DNA from: Streptococcus halichoeri
GTDB lineage: Bacteria; Bacillota; Bacilli; Lactobacillales; Streptococcaceae
Reading direction: 5' to 3'
Length of the DNA: 64,000 nt
NCBI RefSeq assembly: GCF_009870755.1
Contig: NZ_WLZU01000002.1
Location: 1-64,000, forward strand
Positions 36,485-45,178 of this stretch are shown here, piece by piece. Positions within the stretch are counted from its first letter, which is position 1, and every line of letters begins with the position of its first letter. Both the position numbers and the translations under genes were made by a program. The notes under the pieces were generated by a model. The model was not told where the DNA came from. It searched no databases and saw nothing but the letters and a program-made list of their open reading frames with translations.

Positions 36485-36518
36485 CAAAAAAAACCTCTAG
36501 AAAAGGCCTTCTAGAGAT
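36485..36518 (-). terminator. Terminator of the CPBP protease gene
   Basis: TCTCTAGAA / TTCTAGAGG arms around GGCC-TT, followed on the minus strand by eight T. It lies about 90 nt beyond the CPBP stop. Between this and kdpD (36236) no gene is visible. Confidence 0.8.
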
Positions 36519-36572
36519 TATGGTTCTGTGTTTATGAGCCAGTGTGTGGACCAAAGCTTACTAGCACAGCTA

Positions 36573-36605
36573 AAGCCCAAGCAGCCAGGCTGACAGTCAC
36601 AAAAA
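36573..36605. repeat. 33-bp direct repeat, copy 1
   Basis: Identical over 33 nt to 38346-38378 (starts AAGCCCAAGCAGCCAGGC). The copy lies just after the CPBP stop. The pair flanks a 1.8-kb block made of the CPBP gene and a broken ABC-2 permease. Confidence 0.85.
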
Positions 36606-36607
36606 TG

Positions 36608-37477
36608 CTAGCGCTTAGCCTTACCCCGCAGGGCTAACCAGGCATAAAGGGCCACGCTACTATAGGCCAACAAAGCGATGAGCGATGCTTCAATGCCAAA
36701 TTGGCCCCCTGTTAGCAAAATGGATGAAGGTTCCAGTACATAGTGGCTAATATTGTAGGAATCAATGTGCGGTGAAATGCCGATAATACCACTAATAATG
36801 ACACTGTTCCAGAGGGAATGCACCAGAGCATTGTTCCACACATGGCCTCCCTCATAGGCAATGAGGGAAAACATGCTACCGACTACCGTCCCAGCTAGGA
36901 GGACCAAGGCAAGGCTGATGAGCGTAAAGTTCTCACCAATGAGATGAAGCAAAGCAAATAAGAAAGAAGGAAGAAAGATAGAAATCACCGTGCCCCACCT
37001 GTCCCTAATCAGAGTCATAATAAGGCCGCGAAAGACCATTTCTTCCACAAAACCAGCGCCAAATCCAGTGAAAAAGATGCCCCGACTAAGCACCGTCAAG
37101 ACCTCAGGCAGTGATTTATGGCCCCAGTAAAAGTGGCCTGGTAAGAGAAAATAAACCAGACTGACCAGGAGTGGCAAGAGGAGACCTACCAGCAACCATT
37201 TTCCTTGCATCAAGCAGGGACCTAGACCAAATGCCGCTAGATCGCGTTTTAAATACACGTGAACCAGGACTTTTAACAAGGAATAGGTCAAACCGATATA
37301 GCTTAGGCCTGACAAGGCTACCGCGATAAAGGCAGGCAGATGGAGCCATTCCAAGCCCGCCTCTAATAGTTGACTCACCACTTGGGCTAGGATCAAAATA
37401 ACGAGCGCAGCTAAACTACCTAGATAGCATTTTTTTGCAGGGAACACACGGGTTCTCCCCTCTTTAAGACGTAGCAT
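36608..37477 (-). CDS. CPBP (Abi-type) intramembrane protease
   Basis: 289 aa, about 8 membrane helices. All CPBP motifs are present: EEMVFRG (paired glutamates and Arg), LFALLHLIGE, and HVWNNALVHSLWN. Family members are site-2-type or Rce1-like proteases; in lactic acid bacteria and streptococci many give bacteriocin self-immunity or process peptides. AAGGAGTG lies before the ATG. Divergent to a broken ABC-2 permease, with a perfect 17-nt palindrome in the spacer. Confidence 0.9.
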   Translation of the reverse strand: MLRLKEGRTRVFPAKKCYLGSLAALVILILAQVVSQLLEAGLEWLHLPAFIAVALSGLSYIGLTYSLLKVLVHVYLKRDLAAFGLGPCLMQGKWLLVGLLLPLLVSLVYFLLPGHFYWGHKSLPEVLTVLSRGIFFTGFGAGFVEEMVFRGLIMTLIRDRWGTVISIFLPSFLFALLHLIGENFTLISLALVLLAGTVVGSMFSLIAYEGGHVWNNALVHSLWNSVIISGIIGISPHIDSYNISHYVLEPSSILLTGGQFGIEASLIALLAYSSVALYAWLALRGKAKR

Positions 37478-37502
37478 ATTTCACTCCTTTTCTTTTACAG
37501 AC

Positions 37503-37519
37503 GCTGTTTGTCAAACAGC
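37503..37519. promoter_or_regulatory. Perfect 17-nt operator-like palindrome
   Basis: GCTGTTTG-T-CAAACAGC lies 26 nt upstream of the CPBP ATG. A related GTTCGACAAAC recurs at about 37573. This looks like the site of a TetR-type repressor controlling the CPBP gene and the former permease operon; no regulator gene is nearby. Confidence 0.55.
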
Positions 37520-37619
37520 TTAACACAACAACCTCCATTAGGTTACACTTTTTAGTATACCTCTTACAGCAGCGTTCGACAAACCTGGTTACCATCAGGC
37601 TAAGCTGCTCCCCCAAAAC

Positions 37620-38221
37620 GTGGCGCAAGCCATCCCTGATCCGACCTATCTTGATTCTTATAACCAATACTTTAAAAACATCAATCAGCTGGGACTGTTG
37701 ATTTTGGTCTTGCTCTTTAGTGGTAGTCTGACGCAGGAACTGATGAGAGGTACTTTGATTAATCTGATTACCAAAGGGCTTTCTAAAGCTGTTATTATCA
37801 TGGCAAAATTCATCATGATGACAGGCCTTTGGAGTCTGGCTTATGGCCTAGGTTCTCTCATTCACTACGGCTACACTCTCTATTATTTCAATGGGCGTGG
37901 GCAAGACAAGCTGCTGGTCTATGCAGCTTCTTGGCTGGTTGGGGTGTTTCTCATCAGTTTGATTTTGTTTTTTTCTGCCTTTTTCAAAAAACAAGTGGTG
38001 TCCTCCTTGGTATCCTTGCGGTGATTGTAGTCTGCTTTATCAGCAGCTACTTTAAACTAACCAAAGATTACAATCCATTGCTTTTGCTGCAACATCAAAG
38101 CAGCTACCTAACAGGAAGCACCAACATCCATGACTTGTTCATCCCAAGCTTAATCCTAACTGCCCTTATCTTCATCACGCTTTGGCTGGCCATTGTGAGA
38201 TTGAGACACATTGACATCTAA
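37620..38221 (+). pseudogene. ABC-2-type permease, truncated and frameshifted
   Basis: The first frame (to 38024) begins MAQAIPDPTYLDSYNQYF and contains two to three membrane helices with LTQELMRGTLINLITKGLS, the re-entrant region of ABC-2 exporters. At about 38005-38020 the reading shifts, and another frame continues GVLLGILAVIVVCFISSYFK to the natural end ...LRHIDI at 38221. The N-terminal half and the partner ATPase are missing, although protein-like sequence continues upstream to about 37557. A dead bacteriocin- or drug-type exporter. Confidence 0.8.
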
Positions 38222-38345
38222 AAGGCCACAAGAAAAAAGCCCAGGAGGCCAGACCTTTAAGCCGATGGCTAATTGCTGAGCGGCAAAGCCTATACTGACA
38301 ATGGTCTAAGGCGACTAGCTCGCAAAAACCAGGCTCCCTTAGGCC

Positions 38346-38378
38346 AAGCCCAAGCAGCCAGGCTGACAGTCACAAAAA
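38346..38378. repeat. 33-bp direct repeat, copy 2
   Basis: Second copy of the repeat at 36573-36605, in the gap (38222-38547) after the permease remnant. The rest of that gap contains only a terminator at 38424-38479. Confidence 0.85.
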
Positions 38379-38423
38379 AGCTGATGGTTGATGGCACATA
38401 TGCCGCAGAAAAACCACAAAATA

Positions 38424-38479
38424 AAAAAACGAATGAGGCTAGGTGAGGTCAGTGCGACCTGCTGCTATCATTCGTTTTT
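38424..38479 (-). terminator. Terminator of the SSURE-repeat gene
   Basis: Arms AAAAACGAATGA / TCATTCGTTTTT around a 32-nt loop; T run on the minus strand, 70 nt after the gene stop. Confidence 0.75.
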
Positions 38480-38547
38480 GGTGTCGGTGTTAGGAGTTAA
38501 GTTAGCATGAGTTTTTGGTGCAACAACGTAGGACTTGTTTTTTTTGC

Positions 38548-39621
38548 CTATTTAACCATGAAGGTGATCATTTTTTCATCAATGACTTGGTTTTTGTCAG
38601 CCTTGCCGTCTTTGGCACCATAGACTTTAACCGTGGCTTTGTAGCTGTGTTTGCCATTTGCCTTTAGCTTTTTCAAAAGGGCTTTCTTTTGGAGTTTGCC
38701 CTCTTTACCTGCTAGCTGGACTTGATAGAAATAACGACCTTTTTCTAATTCTTTGACAGGTAACAGTGCCTTGTGTTTAGCTTTGCCATTATCAGACCAA
38801 GCAGCTCCCTTAGATGATGTCAACAAGAGGCGGGTTAACATGCCATCACCACCCAAGCTCTCTAGTGGGATGATTTGGTTAACACCAGCGGTGAAAGGTC
38901 CAGGGTATTTTGCCTTTTTGAGGTATTTTACAGGCACTTCTGATTTGTTAGCAACCATTGTCTTCACGCCTTCTTTGACTTCTTGGTCAGTGGTGTCGTG
39001 ATTTAGGGTAATCATGACATCTTTACTAGCGACTTGGTTTGCCATGTCAGCTTTGCCATCTTTAGCACCATAGACTAAAACCATGGCTTTATAGGTCTTC
39101 ATGCCGTTCATTTTGAGCTGATCTAGCAAAGCCATATCTTGTAGTTTACCAGTTTCTCCTGTGAGTTTGACTTGGTAGAAATACATGCCTTTTGCTAAAT
39201 GAGCAACGGGTGCTAGGGCCTCATGTTTGGCACTGCCATTATCAGACCAAGCAGCTCCTTTGGCTGATTTCAATAAGAGGCGAGTTAGCATGCCGTCCCC
39301 ACCAAAATTCTCAAACGGAATGACTTGGTTAACACCAGCAGTGAAAGGTCCAGGGAACTGTGCATTCTTTAGATAAGCACCAGGGACGTTGATGTCATCA
39401 GCTAGCATCATCACTGCTTCTTTGACGTCTTTATCAGTCGCTTGGTCCTGCATCATCGTTGTCATCATCATTTTTGATTCTGAGCCCATATCCATCTTTT
39501 GCTCAGCGATTGCAGGCTGTGCCACGGTCATTAAGAAAGCCGCACTAGCTGTCACAAGAACGCCCGTCAAGCCAGAGCCTATTTTTTTATCTGCCAAATA
39601 TGAAGTTTTCGCTTGAGTCAT
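38548..39621 (-). CDS. Secreted protein with two SSURE (fibronectin-binding) repeats
   Basis: 357 aa from ATG 39621 (GAGG 8 nt upstream). Signal peptide ends QPAIAEQ. A Met-rich linker is followed by two repeats of about 145 residues, each with FPGPFTAGVNQVIPFE or YPGPFTAGVNQIIPLE, GGDGMLTRLLL, GAAWSDNG, YFYQVKL or YFYQVQL, and VYGAKDGKAD. This matches the streptococcal surface repeat (SSURE) of pneumococcal PavB, which binds fibronectin and plasminogen. There is no LPXTG and no membrane anchor, so it is released or held non-covalently. PavB has more repeats. Confidence 0.88.
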   Translation of the reverse strand: MTQAKTSYLADKKIGSGLTGVLVTASAAFLMTVAQPAIAEQKMDMGSESKMMMTTMMQDQATDKDVKEAVMMLADDINVPGAYLKNAQFPGPFTAGVNQVIPFENFGGDGMLTRLLLKSAKGAAWSDNGSAKHEALAPVAHLAKGMYFYQVKLTGETGKLQDMALLDQLKMNGMKTYKAMVLVYGAKDGKADMANQVASKDVMITLNHDTTDQEVKEGVKTMVANKSEVPVKYLKKAKYPGPFTAGVNQIIPLESLGGDGMLTRLLLTSSKGAAWSDNGKAKHKALLPVKELEKGRYFYQVQLAGKEGKLQKKALLKKLKANGKHSYKATVKVYGAKDGKADKNQVIDEKMITFMVK

Positions 39622-39982
39622 GTTGAAGTCCTCTTTTCTTTTTTCTTGACTATAGTTTAGCAAGGACTTCTTAAGTAACTCTATAGCATTTATTAAGCAA
39701 TTCTTAATTAAGGCTTATGACTTCATTAATTGCCTAAGTCTAATCAGGGTGAGTAAACTTATGACCTATTAGGGTAAACGTCTACTAAGCTTGCTACTTT
39801 TCCCAAAAGCAAGGGCTAACAGCACTAGTAACGCCTTTCTTTACTCAAGTATGCTGCTGGTAGCTAGTATGTTTTTAGAGAGACGTTTGTGACAGTTTGG
39901 GAGAAAATTCTTTTTTTCTGATGGCTTGATGAGCTGCTTGCTCTGGTTTTTATGCTATCATAGTAAAAAGGGGGCTCGGGGA
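39622..39982. other. Divergent spacer, no gene
   Basis: AT-rich upstream of the SSURE gene. I see no RNA gene or clear operator; the flavoprotein ribosome site (AAGGGGG) is at its right edge. Confidence 0.4.
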
Positions 39983-41452
39983 TTGAAACAAACGATTGGT
40001 ATTATTGGTATGGGAGTTAGTGGGCTGGCTGTTTTGCTGGCACTATCGCGCCTTTCTGCTACAGAACTTGCTCAGATGCAGATTTTTTGCTTTGATGATG
40101 CTGAGCATTTTGGCCGGGGAATTCCTTTTCAACAAGATGATGCATCAGCTTTAATTAATTCGCCCATTGATGCGATTTCTTTTGATTACCAGCAAATGGC
40201 GGATTTTACAGCTTGGCTTACGGCACATCAGCTCGACACCAAAGACAGTTATGTAGCACGCGCCCTTTATGGGCGCTATATGACTGAACGGGCGCAGCAA
40301 TTAATCCAAAGTCTACCCGTCACTGTCATCACTCAGCAGGTCCAAGACTTGCACTACTTACCAGATATTGGGGTTTGGCAGCTGAGGCTTGACAATGGGC
40401 CTTTTGAGCCGCTTTTTGATGTCATCCACCTTGCTTGTGGGGCCTTGCCGGTGATGGATCCTTATGGTTTGGCGGGTCTGCCCAACTACATCAGTGACCC
40501 CTATCCTATTCAAGGACTCGCTAAGCTAGATTGGCAAGAGACAAGAGTAGCGGTGATTGGGACGGGTCTTGCGGCAGTGGATGTCATCAAGTGGCTCTTG
40601 CTCAATACCTCAGCCCACATTAGGGCTTTTTCTCGCTCTAACTTCTTACCAACGGTGCGCATACTTAAGAGCCAGCCCATCCATTGGCAATTCTTAACCG
40701 ATAAAGCACTCAAACAACTCCTACATCAAGGGCAAACTTGCTTTGATCTTGCCAGCTTTGAGGCGCTGCTCGAAAAAGAGCTAGAGGCACTTGGTTTTGC
40801 CGATTGGCAAAGTGCTACTAGGCAGTATCTGGCGCGTGGGATAGCTGGTTTACTTTTATCCTTAGAAAATGCAGAGCCGCTTGATGGTTTACAACAAGTG
40901 GCCAATCGAGTGGTTGACTGGCTGACTGATCTTTGGCCTTTGATGTCGCTATCTGATCGCAAAATCTACCAAAAAACCTATCATAAGGCCATCGTGAATT
41001 TGCGAAATCCCATGCCTGAGCCTTCTGCCCACGTCATCCTCACCGGTGCGAGTCACAATCAGCTGCAAATGCTTGAGTCAGTAACTACGATTCAACAAGC
41101 TGGCAAGGGCTTTAGCCTTAGGACAAGAAAAGGCCAAACTCTCTATGTGGATAGAATCATCAACGCCACAGGCTATCAGCTAAACGAGAAAAATCTCAAA
41201 AGAGCGAGCCCTTTATTGCAATCATTGATTGACCAACAGCTGGTGCAAATTGACAGTACTCAGGGACTCAGTGTCCTAGCTGCAACAGCCCAGGTCATTT
41301 CTCCCAAATATGGACTAACGCCAAACTTATATGCGCATGGCGCCCTCATCAACGGCGTTATTTACCAAAACAACTCAACTATTAAGATCCAAAAAATCGC
41401 TGAGCGAGCTGTGCAGTCCGCTCATAGCAAGCAATACAGAAAAAAAGCATAG
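39983..41452 (+). CDS. FAD/NAD(P)-binding flavoprotein (COG4529/YdhS-like)
   Basis: 489 aa if started at TTG 39983, where AAGGGGG precedes at good distance; the frame extends to an ATG at 39926 without a ribosome site. Rossmann motif GIIGMGVSGLAVLLAL, then FGRGIPFQQDD, ALINSP, a second dinucleotide motif VAVIGTGLAAVDVI, and terminal INATGYQ. Family members are oxidoreductases of unclear substrate, sometimes called FAD-NAD(P)-binding or hydroxyacylglutathione-like. No operon partner. Confidence 0.75.
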   Translation: MKQTIGIIGMGVSGLAVLLALSRLSATELAQMQIFCFDDAEHFGRGIPFQQDDASALINSPIDAISFDYQQMADFTAWLTAHQLDTKDSYVARALYGRYMTERAQQLIQSLPVTVITQQVQDLHYLPDIGVWQLRLDNGPFEPLFDVIHLACGALPVMDPYGLAGLPNYISDPYPIQGLAKLDWQETRVAVIGTGLAAVDVIKWLLLNTSAHIRAFSRSNFLPTVRILKSQPIHWQFLTDKALKQLLHQGQTCFDLASFEALLEKELEALGFADWQSATRQYLARGIAGLLLSLENAEPLDGLQQVANRVVDWLTDLWPLMSLSDRKIYQKTYHKAIVNLRNPMPEPSAHVILTGASHNQLQMLESVTTIQQAGKGFSLRTRKGQTLYVDRIINATGYQLNEKNLKRASPLLQSLIDQQLVQIDSTQGLSVLAATAQVISPKYGLTPNLYAHGALINGVIYQNNSTIKIQKIAERAVQSAHSKQYRKKA

Positions 41453-41572
41453 CAAGTCTCAGCCCGACTAAACAGATAATAACCAAACTGCAAAAGTAAC
41501 CTAGCCTGGGCATGTAGATTCTTGGCCTTTAATCCCTTTAGCATTACCCGCCTCTCTCTTAGCAAGACCATC

Positions 41573-41605
41573 TAAAAGCACCTGCCAATAAAGCAAGTGC
41601 TTTTA
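41573..41605. terminator. Bidirectional terminator between convergent genes
   Basis: TAAAAGCAC / GTGCTTTTA arms with a 15-nt loop between the flavoprotein and the tRNA-editing-type gene. Confidence 0.75.
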
Positions 41606-41609
41606 AGTA

Positions 41610-42101
41610 TTATGCCAACGTCACTATCTGAGCAGGATAAGTGATTTTCTCCAAAAACGTCAGTAAATCAGGCGTGGCAATGAAAATGGTTTTTTCATTC
41701 GTATTAGGGTGAAACGTCATGCACTCTTGTGACACAATCGCTGCATCAATATACACCTGAATATCATGATCTTGGTTAAAGAGCAAGCCAAAGGGCGAGA
41801 CGAGGCCTGGTTGGAGAGCCATCTTTTCCTCTAAGCTAGCATTAGAAGCTAGGCGTATCCGATTAGCACCGACCAGCTCTCTAAACTGCTCCATATCAAG
41901 CTGCTTGCGGTCATCCATGATTAACAGGTAAAACTGCGTTTTCTTTTTATTGGTTAAAAACAACGTTTTGGTCCTAACGCCAGGAAGCCATGCGATAAAG
42001 TCATCAGCCTGTTCAGTGGTCAGAGCTGGCGCGTGCTCGATGAGCTGATAGGGCAGACCGAGCGCTTGGAGCTGGTCAAAAACAGGGGTCACTAAATCCA
42101 T
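41610..42101 (-). CDS. YbaK/ProRS-associated (PrdX-type) tRNA deacylase
   Basis: 163 aa. YbaK-like domain: LIEHAPALTTEQADDF, TKTLFLTNKKKTQFYLLIM, SPFGLLFNQDHDIQVYID, HPNTNEKTIFI. PrdX/ProXp-type proteins hydrolyse mis-charged Ala-tRNA(Pro) in trans. AAGGAGAT lies before the ATG. Stand-alone gene. Confidence 0.85.
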   Translation of the reverse strand: MDLVTPVFDQLQALGLPYQLIEHAPALTTEQADDFIAWLPGVRTKTLFLTNKKKTQFYLLIMDDRKQLDMEQFRELVGANRIRLASNASLEEKMALQPGLVSPFGLLFNQDHDIQVYIDAAIVSQECMTFHPNTNEKTIFIATPDLLTFLEKITYPAQIVTLA

Positions 42102-42268
42102 AATAATCTCCTTCTAAAAGGCAATGTGAACAACAAATAATGATGAGTGCTGATTGTGGGCCTTAGTTGCTTTTTTTCTATCTCAGGCAGCTGTGCTGAC
42201 ACGCTTTTTTTGCCTTCCAAGCTGCCAAGCGTTCGCTGCTACATATCACGGCGTCACGGCCGCAGTCC

Positions 42269-43357
42269 TTAGCTTTTGGGAGGCAGACTAGCACTAGCAG
42301 CCAGATTCAGGCGCTTAGGGAGCGTCACTGTCACAGTCGTCCCTCGCTGTTCTTGACTGGTCAATGCGATGCGTCCATCCAGCTGCTTGATGATCTGAGC
42401 CACAATAGCAAGCCCAAGGCCACTCCCTTCTTGCGCATGCGATGTATCACTTTGAAAAAACTGCTCAAAAACCCGGTCCAAATGGTCTTGTGGGATGCCT
42501 TGACCATGGTCTTTTAAAATGACCTGGGCCTCCCCGCCTACCATGTGCACGGTAATCTCAAGCTCTGGAGAATTGTCTGAATATTTAATGGCGTTATCCA
42601 AGAGATTGAGCCAGATTTGCATAGTCAAGTCAGGAACGGTTCTAATCCGGACGGGCTTTGCCGCAATGTTTAGCTTGATCTGTTTATTTGACCATTTTTC
42701 TGTCAAGAGGATCAAAGCCTGGCGGATTTGCTCATCAATCGCCACACCATCCACTGGCACTGGTTCCTTGTTTAGGCGTGATAGGCTGAGCATGCCATCA
42801 CACAAGCGCGTCAGACGTTCGGTTTCTTTTTGCATCAAGCCCAGCAGCTCGGCTTGTTCCTTAGCTGGCAGACTGCGATCCATGAGCAGCTCACTAACCC
42901 CAGCTAGCGCGGCAATGGGCGTCTTGAGCTCATGGGAAACATTGGAAATAAAATCCTGACGCAATTGGGCAATATTTTGTAGGGACTTAGCCATTTTAGT
43001 GACATTTTGTGACAATTCGTCCAGCTCATTGTGGTAGGGCGCTTGGTCTTTAGGATAGGACCTGCGTACGATGCTAATGGAAAAATCCCCTTGCGCCACG
43101 CGCTGGACGGCCTGATTTAGCTGATTAATCGGGTTTGTGAGATGAAAGGATCCAAACCACATGATTAAGCTGCCGCTCACCAGCAAGACAACAGTATACA
43201 GCAGCAGCCAAATAACCAAGGAAGCTTTGAAACCAAGGAGATTTTTTAAAACAAAGATAAGGCCAAACCCTAACAGGCTGCTTGTCGATAAGATCGCGAT
43301 AAACAAATAGACAAAATAATACCGCAAGGAGCGCTCAAGATGTTTAGTCTTAGTCAT
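42269..43357 (-). CDS. hssS: Sensor histidine kinase (HssS-like)
   Basis: 362 aa from ATG 43357 (AAGGA 6 nt upstream, overlapping the regulator end by 8 nt). Two membrane helices with almost no extracellular loop (residues about 15-70), HAMP (FHLTNPINQLNQAVQRVAQG), H-box SNVSHELKTPIAALAG, N box NLLDNAIKYSDNS, G boxes DHGQGIP and GSGLGLAI. The very short sensor loop suggests sensing within the membrane, as in haem-stress kinases. The symbol rests on the hrtBA-like neighbours. Confidence 0.7.
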   Translation of the reverse strand: MTKTKHLERSLRYYFVYLFIAILSTSSLLGFGLIFVLKNLLGFKASLVIWLLLYTVVLLVSGSLIMWFGSFHLTNPINQLNQAVQRVAQGDFSISIVRRSYPKDQAPYHNELDELSQNVTKMAKSLQNIAQLRQDFISNVSHELKTPIAALAGVSELLMDRSLPAKEQAELLGLMQKETERLTRLCDGMLSLSRLNKEPVPVDGVAIDEQIRQALILLTEKWSNKQIKLNIAAKPVRIRTVPDLTMQIWLNLLDNAIKYSDNSPELEITVHMVGGEAQVILKDHGQGIPQDHLDRVFEQFFQSDTSHAQEGSGLGLAIVAQIIKQLDGRIALTSQEQRGTTVTVTLPKRLNLAASASLPPKS

Positions 43358-44033
43358 TGCTGATCCTTCCTTTGTAGCCAAGCCCTCGAATGGTTATGAT
43401 CTGAAAGTCACGCATTCCTTGACATTTCTTTCGTAAGCGCTTGATACAAGCATCAACGAGGCGTTCGTCACGCTCGTCATCCATACCCCAAATATCATCT
43501 AGCAAATCCAGGCGCGTAAAGATCTTTTCAGGATGACTCAATAGCTTGTAGAGAACATAGAATTCTTTTGGGGGCAATTGCAGGAGCTGCTTGGTTGCTA
43601 GGTTTGTGAGGGTTAATTGGTTGTAATCTAGTCTCGTTTGCCCCACTTGTAAGTGCTGCTCAGCTTCTAATTGTGCCCGTCGCAAAAGCGCCTTGACCCG
43701 CAAGCTCAACTCTGACAGCCGCACCGGCTTGACCAAATAATCATCAACACCCAGTTTAAAAGCTTGCTCCAAGGCCTGCAGCTGCGCTTTTGCCGTAATC
43801 ATCAGAATTGGCAATTGGTCGTTAGCACCACGCAGATCCTGCACGAGGGCATAGCCATCCTTTATAGGCATCATAATATCTGTAATCAGTAAATCAATAG
43901 ACTCTGTCTCCATCATATCAAGGACTTGCTGCCCATTAAAAGCCGAATAGACCTGATAATGCTCCTGACGTAGCTTAGTGGAAATGATGGTATTTAAGGA
44001 CTGGTCATCTTCAGCAACTAAGATTGTAAACAT
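43350..44033 (-). CDS. hssR: OmpR-type response regulator (HssR-like)
   Basis: 227 aa from ATG 44033 (AAAGGAGTT 5 nt upstream); an upstream in-frame extension lacks family similarity. Receiver MFTILVAEDDQSLNTIISTK with Asp in DLLITDIMMPIKDG and Lys in YLVKPVRL; winged helix QLPPKEFYVLYKLL and VDACIKRLRKK. Overlaps the kinase by 8 nt. It probably controls the upstream hrtBA-like genes; a seven-unit minisatellite lies about 110-280 nt upstream of its start. Confidence 0.75.
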   Translation of the reverse strand: MFTILVAEDDQSLNTIISTKLRQEHYQVYSAFNGQQVLDMMETESIDLLITDIMMPIKDGYALVQDLRGANDQLPILMITAKAQLQALEQAFKLGVDDYLVKPVRLSELSLRVKALLRRAQLEAEQHLQVGQTRLDYNQLTLTNLATKQLLQLPPKEFYVLYKLLSHPEKIFTRLDLLDDIWGMDDERDERLVDACIKRLRKKCQGMRDFQIITIRGLGYKGRISND

Positions 44034-44140
44034 GGCAACTCCTTTGTTCTTTCTTTTTCTGTCATTATAGCACAAGAAATAGCCTATAGGTGGGCTCAAT
44101 CTGATAAAGTCTTTATGGAAATAGTCGCTGGTGCAGATAA

Positions 44141-44312
44141 TAACTGACACAACTGGCGTCCCTAATGACTGACACAACTGATGGCTTTAATGACTGGCAC
44201 AGCCGGCGGCCCTAATGTCTGACACAACTGGCGACTCTAATGTCTGACACAACTGGCGACTCTAATGAATGACACAACTGATGGCTTTAATGACTGGCAC
44301 AGCCGGCGGCGC
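44141..44312. repeat. Minisatellite of seven 22-26-bp units
   Basis: Units have the form TAATGWCTGACACAACTGG plus 5-6 variable bases; three classes alternate (ACTGGCGACTC, ACTGATGGCTT, GCCGGCGGC endings). The TGATGGCTT and GCCGGCGGC pair occurs twice as a higher-order unit. It lies between the hrtA-like terminator and the regulator start. Copy number is likely to vary between strains. Confidence 0.85.
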
Positions 44313-44431
44313 CTCTAGCTGTTTTTACAAGCAGCTCCCTTACCCCCAAAAAGACAAGGAGTTTACCCTTTTGACATGAGCCACAAAGTCCTTGCCTCGT
44401 TTTTTATGAGTTGACTATCCCTTCATTTGAC

Positions 44432-44460
44432 AAAGAGCGGTTCACTTTCACCGCTCTTTT
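44432..44460 (-). terminator. Terminator of the hrtBA-like operon
   Basis: AAAGAGCGG / CCGCTCTTT arms with a 10-nt loop, T-rich on both sides, 40 nt after the ATPase stop. Confidence 0.75.
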
Positions 44461-44499
44461 GTTCTTCTTTTTACCCAGCACACTTCTTGCGTTGCCTTT

Positions 44500-45177
44500 T
44501 TAGGAGAATTTTTGCAGCTGACCTTGCTTGAGCTCATAGACTGTGTCCACAAAGTCTAAGACCGAGCGGTCATGTGTCACCATAATAGCTGCCTTTTGTT
44601 TTTCTTTGACTTCTTTTTGAATCAAAGCAACAATATCACGGCCACGCTCTGGATCAAGGCTAGCAGTGGGCTCATCAGCTAGTATGACTTGGGAATTCCC
44701 TAAAAAAGCACGCGCAATGGCCACCCTTTGCTTTTGGCCGCCTGATAATTGATTGGGATGTTTTTTGGCCGAGTCGGCCATACCTAGATCCCCTAATAAC
44801 TGCTCCACAGTCTTTGCAATGTCGGCTTTCTTCACCCCTTTGACCTTGGCAACTAGGGCTAACTGTTGTTCAATGGTCATAAAGGGCAGCAATTGGTGGT
44901 CTTGGAAGATAAAACCTAACAGTGCCTGACGTTTTTTAGTCCACTCTGTTTGTTTAAGACCAGTCATATCCTGTCCGGCAATCTTTAAGTGCCCAGTATC
45001 AGGTGATAAAAGCAAACCAGCAATTGATAACAGCGTCGATTTGCCAGAGCCAGACGGACCCAAGATGGCGACAAATTCCCCCGCTGCCACCGTTAAAGCA
45101 AGGTGATCAAGGACGAGCTGGTAGCCCTCGCCGTCCTTAAACCCTTTTGTGATGTCTATTAGTTCTAATTGATTCAT
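44500..45177 (-). CDS. hrtA: ABC exporter ATPase (HrtA-like)
   Basis: 225 aa from ATG 45177, which follows the permease stop by 1 nt. Walker A GPSGSGKST, Q-loop FIFQDHQLL, signature LSGGQKQRVAIARA, Walker B VILADEPTA, H-loop VTHD. MacB/LolD-type ATPase. With the adjacent FtsX-like permease and two-component system it resembles HrtBA haem exporters; antimicrobial-peptide export is the alternative. Confidence 0.75.
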   Translation of the reverse strand: MNQLELIDITKGFKDGEGYQLVLDHLALTVAAGEFVAILGPSGSGKSTLLSIAGLLLSPDTGHLKIAGQDMTGLKQTEWTKKRQALLGFIFQDHQLLPFMTIEQQLALVAKVKGVKKADIAKTVEQLLGDLGMADSAKKHPNQLSGGQKQRVAIARAFLGNSQVILADEPTASLDPERGRDIVALIQKEVKEKQKAAIMVTHDRSVLDFVDTVYELKQGQLQKFS

Positions 45178-45178
45178 C

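Noticed and set aside
37464..37667. 67-codon minus-strand ORF upstream of the CPBP gene
   Set aside because: It overlaps the operator palindrome and the permease remnant; no start signal.
44141..44312. Possible CRISPR array
   Set aside because: Repeats are contiguous, with no unique spacers and no cas genes nearby.
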